Positions 33,030 through 41,825 of a DNA stretch of 58,737 bases are shown here, piece by piece (positions within the stretch are counted from its first letter, which is position 1; the number at the start of each line of letters is the position of its first letter). Source of the stretch: Erysipelotrichaceae bacterium. GTDB lineage: Bacteria; Bacillota_I; Bacilli_A; Erysipelotrichales; Erysipelotrichaceae. The stretch is from positions 1 to 58,737 of the forward strand of contig SVBN01000008.1 of the NCBI GenBank assembly GCA_015058875.1, in the 5' to 3' direction. The translations under genes were made by a program, and so were the position numbers. The notes under the pieces were generated by a model. That model did not search any database and was not told where the DNA came from. It saw only the letters and a program-made list of their open reading frames with translations.

Positions 33030-33848
33030 ATGAAACTGATCGTAACTGCTGATGATTTTGCCATCACATTTGCCGGTGCAGACGGTGTCATTCATGCCGC
33101 AACATACGGATGTCTGACAGAAACCGGCCTGTTCTCCAATTCTCCTGCTGCAGCATATGGAGTCAAACGTCTGCTGAGCGAACGGCCTGACTTCTGTCTG
33201 GGACAGGATATTAATCTTGTCACAGGAAAGCCGCTGAGTGATCCGAAGCTGATTCCAAGCCTTGTAACAGAAGATGGAAAATTCCGCACATCCGGTTCAC
33301 ACAGACTGGAAGACAAAACAAATCCCAATCACATTCCTTATGAGGAAGCATTATTGGAAACAGAAACACAGATCCTGAAGTTCATCGAACTTGCAGGAAA
33401 GAAACCGGAATATCTGAACGGACATTCCTACGGATGTGAGAACACACAGAAAGCATTCAGGGATATGGCCGTCAAATATGAGATCCCGATACTGTCTGAT
33501 GTTCTTGCAAAATACAACCTCCCCGGAGGTCTTGAAACCGCACCTTGGAACAATGTTTCAGCAATGGATTCAACAGGAAAATGGGACTTTTCTCCGGCAA
33601 CCCAGCTGGACAGGGATCCGCTGAAGTTCTTCACAGAAAACAAGCTGGAATATCTCACAAAAGCATTGGAAGAAAACGGAATCGCACATATCCACACCCA
33701 TACGGGATTTGTGGACAGAGAACTTATCCGTCTGTCATCTTTCAATCTGATTCGTATGATGGAAGCGGACTTTGTTACTTCACCTGAACTGAATAACTGG
33801 ATCAAAGAAAACAATGTAGAGCTGATCTCGGTAAGAGATCTGCTGTAA
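33030..33848 (+). CDS. YdjC/ChbG-family carbohydrate deacetylase homologue
   Basis: A 272-residue YdjC-fold protein. The catalytic pair is present in VTADDFAITFAGADGVIHAA, and LIPSLVTEDGKF and HIHTHTGFVDREL follow the family order. Where ChbG has a metal-binding histidine in IGMHFVL, this protein reads LGQDINL, an Asp; the later SHHHVH motif is NGHSYG. The metal site is thus altered and substrate may differ from chito-oligosaccharides. AAAGGGG ribosome site. First gene of the operon with a PTS IIC and an esterase; a role in removing acetyl groups from an imported sugar is likely. Confidence 0.82.
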   Translation: MKLIVTADDFAITFAGADGVIHAATYGCLTETGLFSNSPAAAYGVKRLLSERPDFCLGQDINLVTGKPLSDPKLIPSLVTEDGKFRTSGSHRLEDKTNPNHIPYEEALLETETQILKFIELAGKKPEYLNGHSYGCENTQKAFRDMAVKYEIPILSDVLAKYNLPGGLETAPWNNVSAMDSTGKWDFSPATQLDRDPLKFFTENKLEYLTKALEENGIAHIHTHTGFVDRELIRLSSFNLIRMMEADFVTSPELNNWIKENNVELISVRDLL

Positions 33849-33858
33849 GGAGGAAATC

Positions 33859-35139
33859 ATGAGTAAGATTTTAGATAATATGACAGTCTTCATGCAGGAA
33901 AAACTGGACCCGCTGTTCAGCCGTTTCGCTGCTCTTCCGTTTATTCAGGCAATGTCGAGTTCTTTTGCGGCATTTATGCCTCTGACCATGATCGGCGGTC
34001 TTGCAACCCTGTTGATCACACTTTCCTGGGGTCCGTATGTTGCATTCCTTCAGGCAACACACCTCGACCAGATATTCAATCTCATTTACAATCTGACACT
34101 GAACATGATGGGTGTCTGGACCGCAGCAGCGATTGGTTATTACTACTCCGTTCAGAAAGGCATGAAAAAGTATGCTATGGTCAATATCTTTGTCACAATG
34201 TTCGCATACTTCCTGCTTGCGCCATATACAGCCAGCGATGCAGGCAATGTCCTAAACATGGGATACCTTGGAGCCAAAGGTATTGTTGCGGCAATGGTCG
34301 TCGGATTTGTTGTGGTGCATGTCTATAAGTTCTGTGTTGAGAAAAACATCTATATCAAAATGCCTGAACAGGTTCCTGTATATCTCCAGGAATCATTCTC
34401 CGGTATTATTCCTGCAGGTTTCATCGGTATTCTGTTTGCGGCTATTGAACTGATGGTAGAAAGAGCAGGCTTTGTAAATGCAATCGATGCATTCTATACA
34501 TTGATCGCCGCACCCCTGACAAATATTGGTACTAGTTTCTGGGGGCTCTTCATTCTCTTCGCCCTTCCGAGTATTCTCTGGTTCTTCGGAATTCATGGCG
34601 GGAATGCCACACAGGCAATCATTCCGCCGCTGTTGATGCCACTTGCAATCGAAAACGCTACTGCATGGGCTGCCGGACAGCCGCTGCCTCATGACTTTAC
34701 AATGGGCACAATGGCACTCATGAGCGGTGGCGGATTGATCTGCTGGACGATCCTAATGCTGCAGAGCAAATCGCCGAGATTTAAGACACTGGGCAGAATG
34801 ACAGTGATCACATCTCTCTTCGGACTGTCTGAACCGATCAACTTCGGTCTTCCTCTGGTACTGAATCCTTACCTGTTCATCCCGCAGATCATTCCCCTTC
34901 ACTTTGTCTTGACCTATATCGTTACAAAACTCGGCATCCTCCCTCCTGCTCACTGCATGTATGTATGGGGTGTTCCGATGTTCATGAGCGGTTATCTCGC
35001 CGCAGGATTTGCCGGAGTTGTCTGGCAGCTTGTCCTGACTGTTGTAGACTACTTCTGGTTCCTGCCTTTCTTCAAAGCATATGAAAAGAAAGAACTGGAA
35101 GAAGAAGCCGCAACACTGCAGGCAGAATCAGGCAACTGA
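33859..35139 (+). CDS. PTS lactose/cellobiose-family IIC permease
   Basis: A 426-residue permease with about 10 membrane segments. ILWFFGIHGGNATQ and LFGLSEPINFGLPLVLNPYL are the family's FGIHG and (L)FG..EP.nFG.P substrate loops. The start is ATG 33859 with AAGGAGG, 10 bp after the YdjC gene. No IIA or IIB gene exists in element 3, so it must borrow them, perhaps from the element 2 operon or elsewhere. Neighbours suggest an acetylated or amino sugar oligomer as substrate. Confidence 0.9.
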   Translation: MSKILDNMTVFMQEKLDPLFSRFAALPFIQAMSSSFAAFMPLTMIGGLATLLITLSWGPYVAFLQATHLDQIFNLIYNLTLNMMGVWTAAAIGYYYSVQKGMKKYAMVNIFVTMFAYFLLAPYTASDAGNVLNMGYLGAKGIVAAMVVGFVVVHVYKFCVEKNIYIKMPEQVPVYLQESFSGIIPAGFIGILFAAIELMVERAGFVNAIDAFYTLIAAPLTNIGTSFWGLFILFALPSILWFFGIHGGNATQAIIPPLLMPLAIENATAWAAGQPLPHDFTMGTMALMSGGGLICWTILMLQSKSPRFKTLGRMTVITSLFGLSEPINFGLPLVLNPYLFIPQIIPLHFVLTYIVTKLGILPPAHCMYVWGVPMFMSGYLAAGFAGVVWQLVLTVVDYFWFLPFFKAYEKKELEEEAATLQAESGN

Positions 35140-35146
35140 ATTCATC

Positions 35147-35173
35147 AAGGAGAACCGGCAAGGTTCTCCTTTA
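35147..35173 (+). terminator. Hairpin between the PTS IIC and esterase genes
   Basis: AAGGAGAACC (35147-35156) pairs with GGTTCTCCTT (35162-35171). The U-tail is weak, so it may only reduce downstream expression or protect the upstream mRNA end. Confidence 0.45.
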
Positions 35174-35199
35174 TACTAAAAAAAAGGAGGATTTGCTAT

Positions 35200-36258
35200 A
35201 TGGAACTAAACGCCTTAATGGAGCGCAGAGCCCGGATGAATCAGAAGTTCGGAAAAGAACTGTTCGGTGCAGTTGAAATCTTTGAAGACGTCGTTAATTA
35301 TGACATTGAAGATGAACTGAAGTTGTATCATCTTCAGACAGCGATTGAAAAAGCAGATGGTGAAAATCAGGAACAGCTGGTAAAGGACTTCTATAGCCTT
35401 TACACATCTATGAAGCCGAAAGAAAACCCGCTGGAACGGATTTACCTGTGGTCGGAAGGCAATATGCCCAGGAACACGGAGTATACGGATAACTCCGATT
35501 ATAAAAGAAAACATAATCCTGATTTCAGACCGTATATGTACGCATTGACAGTAGATGAATCTGTTCAGCCCAAAGGCGCAGTCGTGGTTGTGGCAGGCGG
35601 AGATCACGGCAGATGTGTTATTCCGGAAGGATATCAGACATGTCTGGATTTGAATGCCCTCGGCTATCAATGTTTCCTGCTGTTAAACCGCGTCAATCAT
35701 AATCCATGGTCCAACGAAGAAAGCGGAGCAGATACGGCCAGAGCGATCCGCATCATCCGTGCCAATGCAGAACAATACCGTATTTCACCTGAACGTGTCG
35801 GTTTTGCAGGGTTTTCCAACGGCGGTCTGACCGGGGATAACTGCATCCGGTATTTTTCCGGAACGCAGACAGTGAAAGATCATTTTCCTGATTATATTCC
35901 GGATGAACTTGATGCATATTACGGTGCTCCGGATGCATACTGCTGTATTTACGGGCCTCGCTTCAAAATGGATCTGATGACCCCGGAGAAAGAAGATGTT
36001 GTCGACTACGACAGGGTAGTTTATCCTCCGACATTTATTGCTGTTGGAAGAGAAGACTTTGCGATGAACAACCTGTATCACTATCTGAATGAGCTTGTTG
36101 AACACAATGTACCGGTAGAAGTGCATACATTTGCCGGCGTTCCGCATGGCATTGCCGGCTTCAAAATTCTAAGCGGTGGGATCGAACAATATCCGAACTT
36201 CAATCTCTGGCTTCCGCTTGCGGATGCATTCATGCAGGATGCATGGAAGAACAGATAA
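35200..36258 (+). CDS. Alpha/beta-hydrolase, carbohydrate esterase-like
   Basis: A 352-residue hydrolase with an N-terminal helical part (1-100) and an alpha/beta core. VVVVAGGDHGR is the oxyanion region, GFAGFSNGGLTGDN holds the nucleophile serine (GxSxG, about residue 208), VGREDF and GVPHGI give the acid and histidine. No signal peptide, so it acts in the cytoplasm on imported material. AAAAGGAGG before ATG 35200. With YdjC homologues and a PTS permease it probably removes acetyl or other acyl groups from a sugar. Confidence 0.8.
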   Translation: MELNALMERRARMNQKFGKELFGAVEIFEDVVNYDIEDELKLYHLQTAIEKADGENQEQLVKDFYSLYTSMKPKENPLERIYLWSEGNMPRNTEYTDNSDYKRKHNPDFRPYMYALTVDESVQPKGAVVVVAGGDHGRCVIPEGYQTCLDLNALGYQCFLLLNRVNHNPWSNEESGADTARAIRIIRANAEQYRISPERVGFAGFSNGGLTGDNCIRYFSGTQTVKDHFPDYIPDELDAYYGAPDAYCCIYGPRFKMDLMTPEKEDVVDYDRVVYPPTFIAVGREDFAMNNLYHYLNELVEHNVPVEVHTFAGVPHGIAGFKILSGGIEQYPNFNLWLPLADAFMQDAWKNR

Positions 36259-36389
36259 GAATATCATTCTTACAAATTTTAACTGGAAGCAGAATACCAA
36301 TGAATTACGCAAGGTATTCTGTTTTATTTATCCGGCATTTCCTTTTTTCAATGTTAATTCCGCATGATGAATGTGATATTGTAGTGCTG

Positions 36390-38267
36390 ATGAATGAACT
36401 GCAGAAAGAAATCTTCCATTATATTTCTCGTTATGAAACTGTATCGGAGTCGCAGGCAGCTTTTCATTTTCATATTAACAACCGGCAGCTGAAGAGAGAA
36501 CTCGCGCAGATCAACTCAGAACTTTCCGATACAGCAAAAATTGTACAGAACGGCACAACACTGATCACTCTGAAGGTTTTTGATTCTCTTCAGTTTCAGA
36601 CACTTCGTGACAAAATACTGTATGGTGCTGAAGAGAAAAACGTCCAGGCAGAAAGAATCGAGCAAATCATATATACATTCCTGAACAATGATACCTGGGT
36701 CAGGATCGATGATCTGGCGGCTGATTTCTATGTCTCCCGACGTCAGATCAGCAAAGACATGACCATCGTCAGAGATTATCTGTCCCAGTATGATCTTTCC
36801 ATTGAGACAATACCCCACCGCGGCATGCGGCTGACTGGTAAGGAAATCAGCAGAAGGATCATGCTGGCACACCTTTATACCAATCTGCAGGCAAGCACTA
36901 TTAAAATAGATTATTCTTTCATCACCGATCCAGCGATCCTGAATATTATCAGAAATGTGCTGCGCACAGTGTTCCATGAAGAAAACATAAGTATGACAGA
37001 TTATTATGGTGTGAATCTGATGTTTCACCTGTATGCATCAGTTATTCGAATGAAAAACGGTCACAGCATACAGAGAGAAGAAATTGATTATCCTGTCAGC
37101 AAGCAGGCAAAAAGAATTGCTTTGCAACTGCTGCGGAAAATCAATGACAGCACAGAAATCAATATAACAGAAGGTGAAATACTGTATCTTGCCAGTCATT
37201 GTCACGCCAAAACCAGTTCTTTCCGTATTACCAGCAATGCGGACAATGAAACCATTGCGGTAATACACCGGTTTATGAGAGCTATTGACGAAAAATATCA
37301 TACTGCGTTTGATTCAGATACAGAACTGATCGACCGTCTGCTGCAGCACTTCATTCCTCTGCGGACACGGATCCATTACGGGTATCAGATGAAAAATGTA
37401 ATGCTGAATGAAATACGCTCCGGTTATCCTTTTGAGATGTGCCTCGTACAGGATCAGCAGGATATTCTGGAGCAGTTCCTGGGTGAGAAACTCAGTGAAG
37501 ATGAAGTTTCACTGATCGCACTGAATCTTGCCCTGTCCTTCCGGAAGAATGTTCTTCCGGGATCCTCCGGCAGGTTCCTGCTTGTTTCCAGCGCTAACGA
37601 TACCTCTACTCAATTCTTACGCCAGCAGATCATTGAAATGTTGCATATCAGCGAGCAGAACCTTGATGTATGCAACAGATGGAATCTCAGTTACATGGAC
37701 CTGTCCCAATACCGTCTCATTCTCTCATCAGTTCCGCTGTACCTGAATGTCAATGTGCCTGTGTTCCGGTTTTCTTTGACAATGACAGAAGCAGAAAAGG
37801 AAATTGTCAGAAATATCCTGAACGGTTTCCGTGGAAATTCATTGCTCAGCCTATTATGTCCAAGAGATTTATTTTACGGTCTGACACATTATCAGGACAT
37901 TGAAGAAGCTATTGCCGCAATGATCGACAACGTCGGAAACTACCGTCAGATCCCGGAACATTTCAAAGAAGACATTCTTTCCGGCATGCTGGAATACAAT
38001 CCCGTGATTGCAGAAAACGTTTTGTTTCTCCATACAAAAGAAGTATGCCAGCAGGAAAACTGGGCTGCAATTGCTATCAATGACAGAAAACTGGATTGGA
38101 ACGGAAATGATATAAATATCATCATACTCTGTTCCCTGAAGCCGGACTCCTATGAAGATCTGTTCCTTCTGCTGGATGCGATCAGCAGGCTGTCTTCCAA
38201 CCCCAAAGCTATAGAAGACCTTGTCAGGCATCCTGATTACCGTACATTCTGTGAGTGGATCTATTGA
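36390..38267 (+). CDS. PRD-containing regulator of BglG/MtlR type
   Basis: About 625 residues. Helix-turn-helix units near the N-terminus (VSESQAAFHFHINNRQLKRE; RIDDLAADFYVSRRQISKDM) precede two PRD domains (about 190-400; LSEDEVSLIALNLALSF), a IIB-like region (FLLVSSANDTST) and a C-terminal IIA-like region with VLFLHTKEVC, the probable phospho-histidine. It should control the element 3 sugar genes by PTS phosphorylation. The start is uncertain: ATG 36390 has no strong ribosome site, and the frame stays open upstream to 36243, overlapping the esterase gene. Confidence 0.82.
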   Translation: MNELQKEIFHYISRYETVSESQAAFHFHINNRQLKRELAQINSELSDTAKIVQNGTTLITLKVFDSLQFQTLRDKILYGAEEKNVQAERIEQIIYTFLNNDTWVRIDDLAADFYVSRRQISKDMTIVRDYLSQYDLSIETIPHRGMRLTGKEISRRIMLAHLYTNLQASTIKIDYSFITDPAILNIIRNVLRTVFHEENISMTDYYGVNLMFHLYASVIRMKNGHSIQREEIDYPVSKQAKRIALQLLRKINDSTEINITEGEILYLASHCHAKTSSFRITSNADNETIAVIHRFMRAIDEKYHTAFDSDTELIDRLLQHFIPLRTRIHYGYQMKNVMLNEIRSGYPFEMCLVQDQQDILEQFLGEKLSEDEVSLIALNLALSFRKNVLPGSSGRFLLVSSANDTSTQFLRQQIIEMLHISEQNLDVCNRWNLSYMDLSQYRLILSSVPLYLNVNVPVFRFSLTMTEAEKEIVRNILNGFRGNSLLSLLCPRDLFYGLTHYQDIEEAIAAMIDNVGNYRQIPEHFKEDILSGMLEYNPVIAENVLFLHTKEVCQQENWAAIAINDRKLDWNGNDINIIILCSLKPDSYEDLFLLLDAISRLSSNPKAIEDLVRHPDYRTFCEWIY

Positions 38268-38268
38268 A

Positions 38269-38295
38269 AACATACTGTTTCAAGTATGTTTTTTT
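38269..38295 (+). terminator. Terminator after the PRD regulator
   Basis: AACATACT (38269-38276) pairs with AGTATGTT (38283-38290), followed by TTTTT. Confidence 0.8.
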
Positions 38296-38381
38296 CATGT
38301 ACAGTTCGCGGTACCGACCAGAAAAACTGTTCATGGAATATAGCATAATAACTGCCATGATATAAGTATGGAGGTATCAAC

Positions 38382-39266
38382 ATGAAGCGACTTGTTTACC
38401 GGGCTGATGATATCGGCTATACACTGGCATTCGATCTTGGCGCATTCAAAGGCATGGATGAAGGAATCATTACATCTGCAGACGTCATGCTGGACAGTCC
38501 TCACACAGAAGAAGCACTGCTCTGGCTGAAGAAAAGGCCCTGGATCTCAGTCGGATGGCATCGTCATCTGTGGGAGTCCCCTGTTGCGCCAGCAGAAAAG
38601 ATCCCGCATATGGTCAACGAACAGGGACGGTTTATCTGGGGGCACAGACATCAGGAACTGATGAAGCAAGTTCCTTACGAAGAAGCATATACGGAATTCC
38701 GGGCAGAAGTCGAGCGCTGCATCGCAGTACTCGGAAAAGCACCGGATACGGCTTCTGTCAGACTGAACGGATCGGAACTGGAAGATGCATTCCGGGATAT
38801 CTGTGATGAGTATGGTATTATCTATGGTTACTACTATGCGGATTTCATGGGAAGAAAGATGGAACCGAAGGAGGAATACAGACATCTGAATTACCGGCAT
38901 TCAACACCCTTCCCCGAAGGAATTACAGGCAGAGATCTTTATGATCTTTCATTCTTCCCGAAATATAACCCGGAAGAACTGATCATGAACATCCGCTGGG
39001 ATGATGAGAACGTCATTTATCAGACAGGCGGTCATCCGGGATATCTCGATGATCATATACTGGCTGAATCTGCCTGCACGATTCATCGTCCGAAAGAACT
39101 GCTGGCAGCATTATCAGAAAAAGTAAAACAGTGGATCATCGACAATCATGTTGTACTGATCAATCAGCTGGATGTAATTTACGGTACAAATGAATACCAG
39201 AAACACCTGAAAGCTATCAATTCGCCATTATGGGCAGGGAATTTTAAGGAGGATGTAAAATTATGA
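38382..39266 (+). CDS. YdjC/ChbG-like protein, second homologue
   Basis: A 294-residue protein of the same fold. YRADDIGYTLAFDLGAFKGM begins like a YdjC protein, and ISVGWHRHLW keeps a histidine at the first metal position. The second metal motif (SHHH in ChbG) is VRLNGSELED, without histidine. TGGHPGYLDD near the end keeps a family-like HPG loop. GGAGGTATCAAC before ATG 38382. Its last codons overlap the next gene start by 4 bp (ATGA), so the two are co-translated. Substrate unknown. Confidence 0.75.
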   Translation: MKRLVYRADDIGYTLAFDLGAFKGMDEGIITSADVMLDSPHTEEALLWLKKRPWISVGWHRHLWESPVAPAEKIPHMVNEQGRFIWGHRHQELMKQVPYEEAYTEFRAEVERCIAVLGKAPDTASVRLNGSELEDAFRDICDEYGIIYGYYYADFMGRKMEPKEEYRHLNYRHSTPFPEGITGRDLYDLSFFPKYNPEELIMNIRWDDENVIYQTGGHPGYLDDHILAESACTIHRPKELLAALSEKVKQWIIDNHVVLINQLDVIYGTNEYQKHLKAINSPLWAGNFKEDVKL

Positions 39267-40075
39267 AACTGTTTATACAAGCTGATGATTACGGAATGAC
39301 AACCGGTGTTACCGATGGCATTGTTGCCTGCGGACGCGACGGTGTCCTGACTCAGACAGGTTTGTTCACCAACATGCCTTCAACGGAATATGCGGTCAAA
39401 CGTTATTTCAGTGAGATCCCGCATGTTCTGCTCGGTCAGGATCTGAATCTTTCTACAGGCAGTCCTGTGACTGATCCGAAACTGATTCCTACACTTGTTC
39501 AGGAAAATGGCGCATTCCTGACCAGCCGCATGCACCGGCAAAAGCAGTCTGAAGATCCGGATCATGTTTCCTATGAAGAAGCTTATCTGGAATATGACAA
39601 CCAGGTAAAACGGTTCATTGAACTTGTCGGTCATAAACCGGGTTATATCGGTGGTCATGCATGGCATAATGAGGTAACAAACCGTGCTCTGCAGGATATC
39701 ATTGACAAATATGAAGTCAGAGATGCTATGCGTTTGATTCCGATGGATTCGGAAAAGATCATTCGCATCGGTGGCTGGTCTAATCCAAAACAGCTTCCGG
39801 ACAAATCCTATGATTATAGTGTTATAACACAGCTGGAACAGGATCCGCTGGAAATGTTCATCACTCATAAACTGAAAGCATTGGAGGAATATGCAGATCA
39901 GGATGTACTGGCGATCATTCATACGCATGCAGGTTTCCTGGACAGAGACTTATACAAACTGTCATCGTTCAATGCTGTCCGTCCGATGGAAGCAGGTTTC
40001 CTTTGTTCCGCTGAATTAAAGGATTTCATCAAAAAACATCATATTGAACTCATCAATTACAGTTACTTTGACTGA
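39263..40075 (+). CDS. YdjC/ChbG-family carbohydrate deacetylase homologue, third
   Basis: A 270-residue protein clearly paralogous to 33030-33848: FIQADDYGMTTGVTDGIVAC, LLGQDLNLSTGSPVTDPKL, IPTLVQENGAF, IHTHAGFLDRDLYKLSSFN. It shares the His-to-Asp change at the first metal position (GQDLNL), and GGHAWHNE stands for the second. Translationally coupled to the preceding gene. The two GQD-type paralogues probably act on related substrates imported by the IIC permease. Confidence 0.82.
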   Translation: MKLFIQADDYGMTTGVTDGIVACGRDGVLTQTGLFTNMPSTEYAVKRYFSEIPHVLLGQDLNLSTGSPVTDPKLIPTLVQENGAFLTSRMHRQKQSEDPDHVSYEEAYLEYDNQVKRFIELVGHKPGYIGGHAWHNEVTNRALQDIIDKYEVRDAMRLIPMDSEKIIRIGGWSNPKQLPDKSYDYSVITQLEQDPLEMFITHKLKALEEYADQDVLAIIHTHAGFLDRDLYKLSSFNAVRPMEAGFLCSAELKDFIKKHHIELINYSYFD

Positions 40076-40083
40076 AACGAAAT

Positions 40084-40112
40084 ACGGGAAAGGATGAGCC
40101 TTTCCCGTTTCT
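40084..40112 (+). terminator. Terminator after the YdjC-type gene pair
   Basis: ACGGGAAAGG (40084-40093) pairs with CCTTTCCCGT (40099-40108), then TTC. Confidence 0.7.
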
Positions 40113-40223
40113 ATATTCTGATCATTATTCTGCTTATTTATATTATCTTCCTGATCCAGACATAAGAGCAGCGTCGTTTTCTGCATTTTTCATATTGCCA
40201 TAACGGTCTTATCATTCAGTATT

Positions 40224-40340
40224 TCACTGCTTATATTCTTTAATTTTCCTCGCCAACGTACTCCGGTTCATTTTCAGTTTCTTGCACATATACTGCTGCG
40301 TAATACCTCCTTCTTTCCATTGTCTCGTTAACTGGCATTT
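40224..40340 (-). pseudogene. C-terminal fragment of a Fis-type helix-turn-helix regulator
   Basis: Frame ending at 40224-40226 with QQYMCKKLKMNRSTLARKIK, the recognition-helix pattern of Fis-type domains at the end of sigma-54-type activators. A stop just upstream and no start show it is a remnant. Confidence 0.45.
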
Positions 40341-40420
40341 ATCTCATAAAACTATATCTACTAACGAAAAAAAGTCAAAGTAATCATGGGGGATTTTCCA
40401 ATACTAGTGCGGTTCATCTT

Positions 40421-40558
40421 CTACTCCTGTCCATCTACTGTCGGGAGTATTTCCATAACATCATCAAAAGAACAATTCAGCGCATTGCATATTTTCGCAA
40501 GTACGTCTACATTTACATTTTCGTTATTTTCAATTTTTCGAATCGTCGAATAGCTAAA
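40421..40558 (-). pseudogene. C-terminal fragment of an XRE-family regulator
   Basis: Frame FSYSTIRKIENNENVNVDVL, then AKICNALNCSFDDVMEILP, the second half of a Cro/C1 helix-turn-helix. It begins abruptly where the right-end repeat block of element 3 starts, so recombination at the end block has cut it. Confidence 0.6.
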
Positions 40559-40684
40559 GGTCATTTTGTTTTGTCGAAAATGATATTCTCGGTTTTACCG
40601 TTCTATTATCTATAGGCCATTTTGTTTTGTTGCAAAAAGGGCAGATTCGGTCTATCTTAGGACAAAATGTTTTGTATACCCACA
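40557..40684. repeat. Right-end block of element 3
   Basis: Three inward sites; terminal bases CCCACA (TGTGGG inward, against TGTGCG in elements 1 and 2). Otherwise close to the other two right-end blocks. Confidence 0.8.
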
Positions 40685-40689
40685 CGAGA
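40685..40689. repeat. CGAGA, right junction of the island
   Basis: Follows the ACA end of element 3 directly; chromosomal sequence resumes with ATTCAAAAGG. Confidence 0.75.
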
Positions 40690-40692
40690 ATT

Positions 40693-40720
40693 CAAAAGGA
40701 CCGGACAGTACGTCCGGTCT
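40693..40720 (-). terminator. Terminator of the ATC-hydrolase-like gene unit
   Basis: ACCGGAC (40700-40706) pairs with GTCCGGT (40712-40718), extended by G-C and G-U pairs; the minus strand continues TTTTG. It belongs to the chromosome, just outside the island. Confidence 0.7.
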
Positions 40721-40762
40721 TATTCGTCAGGGTATTATGTGTGCCGTTATTTTTCAGCATGA

Positions 40763-41407
40763 TCACTGTTCCGCTTCATTTTCCATCAGATACCAGAAAT
40801 CACAGCTGTCAAAGCCCTCGGCTTCCGTATGTTCCCGGATCAGACGCATCCCATACCGCTCTGCCACCTTGAAATCAGAACCGCAGAACAATGGCAACAG
40901 GTGTTCATACCCGTGCTTTTTCGCAAAAGCAGCAACCGGGCAGTTCATCAGCGGGATGCTGATGCCGTTTTTATGTTTTTCCGGATTGACTGCGATTTTC
41001 CAGGTGTTTTTCCACCTTCCGCTGTCCGCCTGTTTATTTACGAAACAGGCGTATCGGTCCAGAAGCGCATAGGCAAGTCTTTGCATCAGAGTCCCGCTGA
41101 AGCGAATCCGCACAGGGCTCTTCCGGTGAATATCTCCCCCTCCCGCCAGCATGCTCCAGAGGATCTCCTGCAGGACATCCGTTCCGACCTTTCTGTCCAT
41201 CGCCTCATAAAACGCAAATACAGACAGGCCGCCGTAATACTGTGAGCGAAGAAAATTCAATCCGCCCGGTGCAGGCGCTTCCCGAACGAATGCATTGTAC
41301 AGTGACTGCGTTCTGTTCAGAATCCTCTTTTTCTCAGAAGCGGAGTTTGTTTTTTTCAAAGCCTGACGGATCGCCTGTTCCGTTCCCTTCGGCAGTTTCC
41401 TTTCCAT
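40763..41407 (-). CDS. L-2-amino-thiazoline-4-carboxylic acid hydrolase-like protein
   Basis: A 214-residue protein. The C-terminal part, MNCPVAAFAKKHGYEHLLPL, then FCGSDF and GFDSCDFWY, matches the ATC-hydrolase family pattern (CPxxxxAKKHG, C-x-D, CDFWY). That family is named after an enzyme opening a thiazoline ring on the way to cysteine; most members have no tested role. It is the last gene of a minus-strand group with two hydrolases and a membrane protein, 20 bp after the truncated hydrolase. Confidence 0.75.
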   Translation of the reverse strand: MERKLPKGTEQAIRQALKKTNSASEKKRILNRTQSLYNAFVREAPAPGGLNFLRSQYYGGLSVFAFYEAMDRKVGTDVLQEILWSMLAGGGDIHRKSPVRIRFSGTLMQRLAYALLDRYACFVNKQADSGRWKNTWKIAVNPEKHKNGISIPLMNCPVAAFAKKHGYEHLLPLFCGSDFKVAERYGMRLIREHTEAEGFDSCDFWYLMENEAEQ

Positions 41408-41427
41408 GTACCGTGTTCCTTTTGCTT

Positions 41428-41754
41428 TTACGCGATAAAGTCTGCATTGCGTCTGCCCATAAAGTCCTTCTGAAGCCGTTCAAAAAGATCACCGTCATAC
41501 ACGGCACGGATTTCTTCTTTCTGCGGGAACGGCTGATCTTCATAACCTGTCCCATCATAAATACGGATCTTTTCGGAGACCGCAAAACTTTCTCCGCCGC
41601 CGGTGCCGTCGCATCCATCCAGCGTGACCGCAACAACGCAATACTTTTCTTTCAGCAGATCCGTATACCCCTGCATCATGCGGGCTGACCCGAATGATCC
41701 GGGGAACATCAATAATACCGGAGCTTCCCGGCTGCCTGAAATGTCATATCTCAT
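41428..41754 (-). pseudogene. Truncated alpha/beta-hydrolase
   Basis: A 108-residue frame containing only the first strands of an alpha/beta hydrolase (VLLMFPGSFGSARMMQGY, then VTLDGCDGTGGGESF). The nucleophile GxSxG, acid and histidine are missing. AGAGGT precedes ATG 41754, so a short peptide may still be made. It probably arose by internal deletion. A functional small protein cannot be excluded. Confidence 0.55.
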
Positions 41755-41825
41755 CTTAAATACCTCTCTTTTATATTCTTCTCAAATGTCTTCCGCGATC
41801 TCTCTGCCTGCTTCCCTGCGCTGGA

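Larger units (their letters stand above)
32191..40684. mobile_element. Element 3, Tn7-like (non-autonomous), about 8.5 kb
   Basis: Left end TGTAAATGTGCAAAAG, right end (inward) TGTGGGTATACAAAAC, CGAGA on both sides. Cargo: a saccharide operon (YdjC-type, PTS IIC, esterase, PRD regulator) and two more YdjC-type genes, bordered by gene fragments. The number of remnants and the diverged first site (GCAAAAGAGTTTGGCG) suggest the oldest of the three insertions. Confidence 0.65.
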
